NCBI GenBank assembly: GCA_031581145.1
Contig: JAVLBP010000025.1
Span: 1 to 13,915 of the forward strand
Origin: UBA8296 sp031581145
Lineage (GTDB): Bacteria > Bacteroidota > Rhodothermia > Balneolales > Balneolaceae
Direction of reading: 5' to 3'
Length of the DNA stretch: 13,915 bases
Shown here: positions 13,001 through 13,915 of the stretch, piece by piece
Layout: each line of letters opens with the position of its first letter
How positions within the stretch are numbered: the first letter of the stretch is position 1
The notes under the pieces: generated by a model
The model's input: only the letters and a program-made list of their open reading frames with translations
Databases searched by the model: none
What the model was told of the DNA's origin: nothing
Translations under genes and position numbers: made by a program

Positions 13001-13915
13001 CTCTGTAGCGACTCGCCACATAAGATTGGAGGCCCCAGTATTGGAAAGGGTTAATGGCACTTCCAATTGTTCTTCTCGATTCATGGATGCGGTCACCGCT
13101 TCCTGATCCACTGAAAGAACTGGAACGTCCACTGTCGTTGGGCGGTAGTCTGCAATTGTGAGCTTAATTTCTTTATTATTTTGGGCGGCATTGGTTGGAC
13201 CATACTCAGGGTCCCAAGTGCCCGCATCCACCCCTTGCCATTGAACGTCAGGAGATGAAAACAGACCTGCTTCTTGCGTACGAACCGTGTCACCGCTGAG
13301 GGTCTCTTTGTCTTCTGTATACCCCATAACGGAGACAAAGGCTTCATTCTCGGTAACCCATTGGTACCCCACAGAGTAATCAAACATACCTCCATATACA
13401 CCTGCTGCATTCGTAGTTTGGGACCTCGAATGGGCATTGCCCATATTATGACCAAGTTCGTGTGCAAGCGTATAACCCGTAAGGATTTGCTGGATACGAT
13501 TCAACGAAAAGGCCAATTCAGGATACCCCACAGGTGAGCCCAACAGCCAGGCAATACCCCCTACATCACTTAGATTAAAGATTCCAGCCACCATATCAGC
13601 TCCCACCTCATCACGAATCTCGTGCACATCATCCATGTACCCCCCTGAATTCCAATTGGAGGGGTTAAACGTTGGCGAGGTTGTGAGCCGACGAAGCCTT
13701 TCTCCAGACCCTATCTCATCTGAGGTCTCATCGTAGTCCACTTTGTAATTCAAGACAGGGCGTAGCTCAATGGCCACACCACTATTGTCAAAGGCGCTTT
13801 GTGACTTAATCGTAGCTTGCGCTAGGTAGGCTTCGATTGTGGTGATAGACTCACAAACAGAGTAGCCATTAAACTTACACGTCTCGGCAAACTCCTGGGC
13901 AGCATCGGTATAGAC
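10088..13915 (-). CDS. Secreted metzincin-type zinc metallopeptidase with Fn3 repeats and T9SS sorting domain (N-terminus beyond window)
   Basis: The frame is open from stop TAG 10088 to the window edge: 1275 residues are visible and the true start lies outside. The edge sequence reads VYTDAAQEFAETC, like the first strand of metzincins. GTG 13777 is an internal codon. The zinc motif HELGHNMGNAH (HExxHxxGxxH) is at 13430-13462, and the Met-turn SVMGY is about 34 residues after it, so this is a reprolysin-like peptidase. Next comes half of an Ig-like (ASH/BACON-type) domain (LTLSNTGASNLMW), a jelly-roll-like segment (about 12278-12925), then the other half (LSFNTVGVDAGVY...ITLTV). About six Fn3 domains follow, each with Y-S-W-R-V-[RK]. 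The last 85 or so residues, with SLGQNYPNPFNP and VYNMLGQKVETLVDG, form a type A T9SS C-terminal sorting domain. The product is probably exported or cell-surface attached and proteolytic. Confidence 0.93.
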   Translation of the reverse strand, partial: VYTDAAQEFAETCKFNGYSVCESITTIEAYLAQATIKSQSAFDNSGVAIELRPVLNYKVDYDETSDEIGSGERLRRLTTSPTFNPSNWNSGGYMDDVHEIRDEVGADMVAGIFNLSDVGGIAWLLGSPVGYPELAFSLNRIQQILTGYTLAHELGHNMGNAHSRSQTTNAAGVYGGMFDYSVGYQWVTENEAFVSVMGYTEDKETLSGDTVRTQEAGLFSSPDVQWQGVDAGTWDPEYGPTNAAQNNKEIKLTIADYRPTTVDVPVLSVDQEAVTASMNREEQLEVPLTLSNTGASNLMWRVATEPVGLSKTLTLSDMLSQETILPKRVFNFVEKLSSNHVFNETFEGFESSSSGYYARQGWRTQSLDDVFAIKTNNPSSGQKHLQIQASEESSYWVRSPFFGPQLEGTFEVSFDLSITKDSNTDGFNAVDLKFYDGVNGTLAAGVAVNSDLQFQTYHRSEQGGATTTKNTGEYFESNTSGNDSYRTVRIKLNATTSRIEYYLDDVLVDESYYLSADVLDIFYITVYGNTHPLGLVDIDNFEVQRPYIVEWLDIDDVAGAIDPGSQGTLNLSFNTVGVDAGVYQIKLQLLNNSQSSTVDIPITLTVSNQIESVGRVTLSTPSDGSSGLALTPTLSWNEDANADSYSLQISTDGFNSFVVNESLSGTSYSTSDLEYNTEYSWRVRGINSSEDGDWSEVWTFTTKADPTINPPGTPSLSTPTNGADDVLRPIAFSWAGAARAETYTLEVSEDDFATVALRTTTSSTSYSTTSLAYKTSYSWRVKATNEAGDGDWSEVYTFAMGTPPSPGVVSLSSPANNASGLSNKPTLQWDIEPYAYAYDVQVSKDEFERLEVSQTTEGTSLSPSVDYNQSYSWRVRATNETGVGEWSATRTFATEDAPAPGVTTLSFPSDASTDIAPDTSFVWQPTTYASSYVIEIRTDADELTTDTVKTTSYAMSLDNATSYSWRVKAFNSKGSGAWSDTWSFTTVAKPIEAIQTLRPTNDAGNVSTSPTFVWQADSNAASYQLQLSEDGFDSMYEQTSTTDTNATVGGLAHRSTYSWRVRGVNTGIKGAWSEPFTFTTQPPSVSVPIILAPAQNADSVAIPTEFLWQADENATSYQAELFTDAFTVKVFGQSLTDTSIVYTEMVADKGYLFRVRAVNAAGTSNWRNVEFRTAEQDVNTSISSSAIPTEYSLGQNYPNPFNPATTIQYSLPVGSYVSLRVYNMLGQKVETLVDGVKSAGYHQVTFDASNLSSGSYIYRLETGEYAQMRTMFLVK
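10388..12073 (-). repeat. Array of about six fibronectin type III domains
   Basis: Within the metallopeptidase, six units of roughly 90-97 residues each begin with a proline-rich strand (for example LSTPSDGSSGLALTPTLSW), pass through a strand of the type Y-x-[LV]-[QE]-[VI]-S-x-D-x-F, and reach Y-S-W-R-V-[RK]-[AG]-x-N followed by W-S-[ED]. The sixth is the most divergent (YLFRVRAVNAAGTSNW). Such arrays commonly act as spacers or glycan-binding modules in secreted enzymes. Confidence 0.88.

Noticed and set aside
10356..13537. Several 60-125-codon frames on both strands inside the metallopeptidase gene
   Set aside because: They lie in other frames of a continuous, domain-rich coding sequence and show no motifs or start context of their own.

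Overview
The window suggests a member of the Bacteroidota/FCB superphylum, most likely Balneolales or Rhodothermia. The large secreted metallopeptidase ends in a type IX secretion (T9SS) sorting domain with the YPNPFNP motif. A PorX-type response regulator with a PglZ-like phosphatase domain, the T9SS regulator, sits directly beside tsaE. A Bacteroidota-like -7 box (TAnnTTTG) also precedes the tRNA gene. The phylum-level call is fairly safe; the order is an inference.

Layout. Positions 1-77 (-) hold the first 25 codons of a possible alpha/beta hydrolase. Divergent from it, 123-3095 (+) is a tight cluster: a membrane-anchored ComEA-like helix-hairpin-helix protein, PorX, TsaE (the first three genes overlap) and a small unknown protein. 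3118-5300 (-) is a translationally coupled pair, thiamine pyrophosphokinase followed by a sodium:solute symporter, which makes the symporter a candidate thiamine transporter. Only 14 bp away and divergent, 5315-7504 (+) carries NrnA (oligoribonuclease/pAp phosphatase) and an HtrA-type protease with a probable lipoprotein signal.

7609-8257 (+) looks like a decayed accessory patch: an orphan MazE/AbrB-type antitoxin with no intact toxin, then a RhuM-family gene broken by an internal deletion and frameshift. 8298-8666 (-) is CutA1, 8773-8854 (+) is tRNA-Leu(UAG), and 8940-9932 (-) is a secreted protein made of two nearly identical fasciclin domains with a good rho-independent terminator. 10088 to the window end (-) is one very long ORF, open at its N-terminus: a metzincin-type zinc peptidase, a split Ig-like domain carrying an inserted jelly-roll-like domain, about six fibronectin type III repeats and a T9SS C-terminal domain.

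Connections. PorX controls T9SS expression in studied Bacteroidota, and the peptidase at the right end is the kind of cargo that system exports, so regulator and client occur in one window, though about 8 kb apart and probably not co-transcribed. Most other genes are housekeeping (t6A tRNA modification, thiamine cofactor synthesis, nanoRNA turnover, envelope protein quality control, metal tolerance). I found no CRISPR array, intact mobile element, or clearly new multigene system. The observations most worth following are the TPK-symporter pair, the decayed MazE/RhuM patch, the inserted domain in the peptidase, and the repeat-built N-terminus of TsaE.
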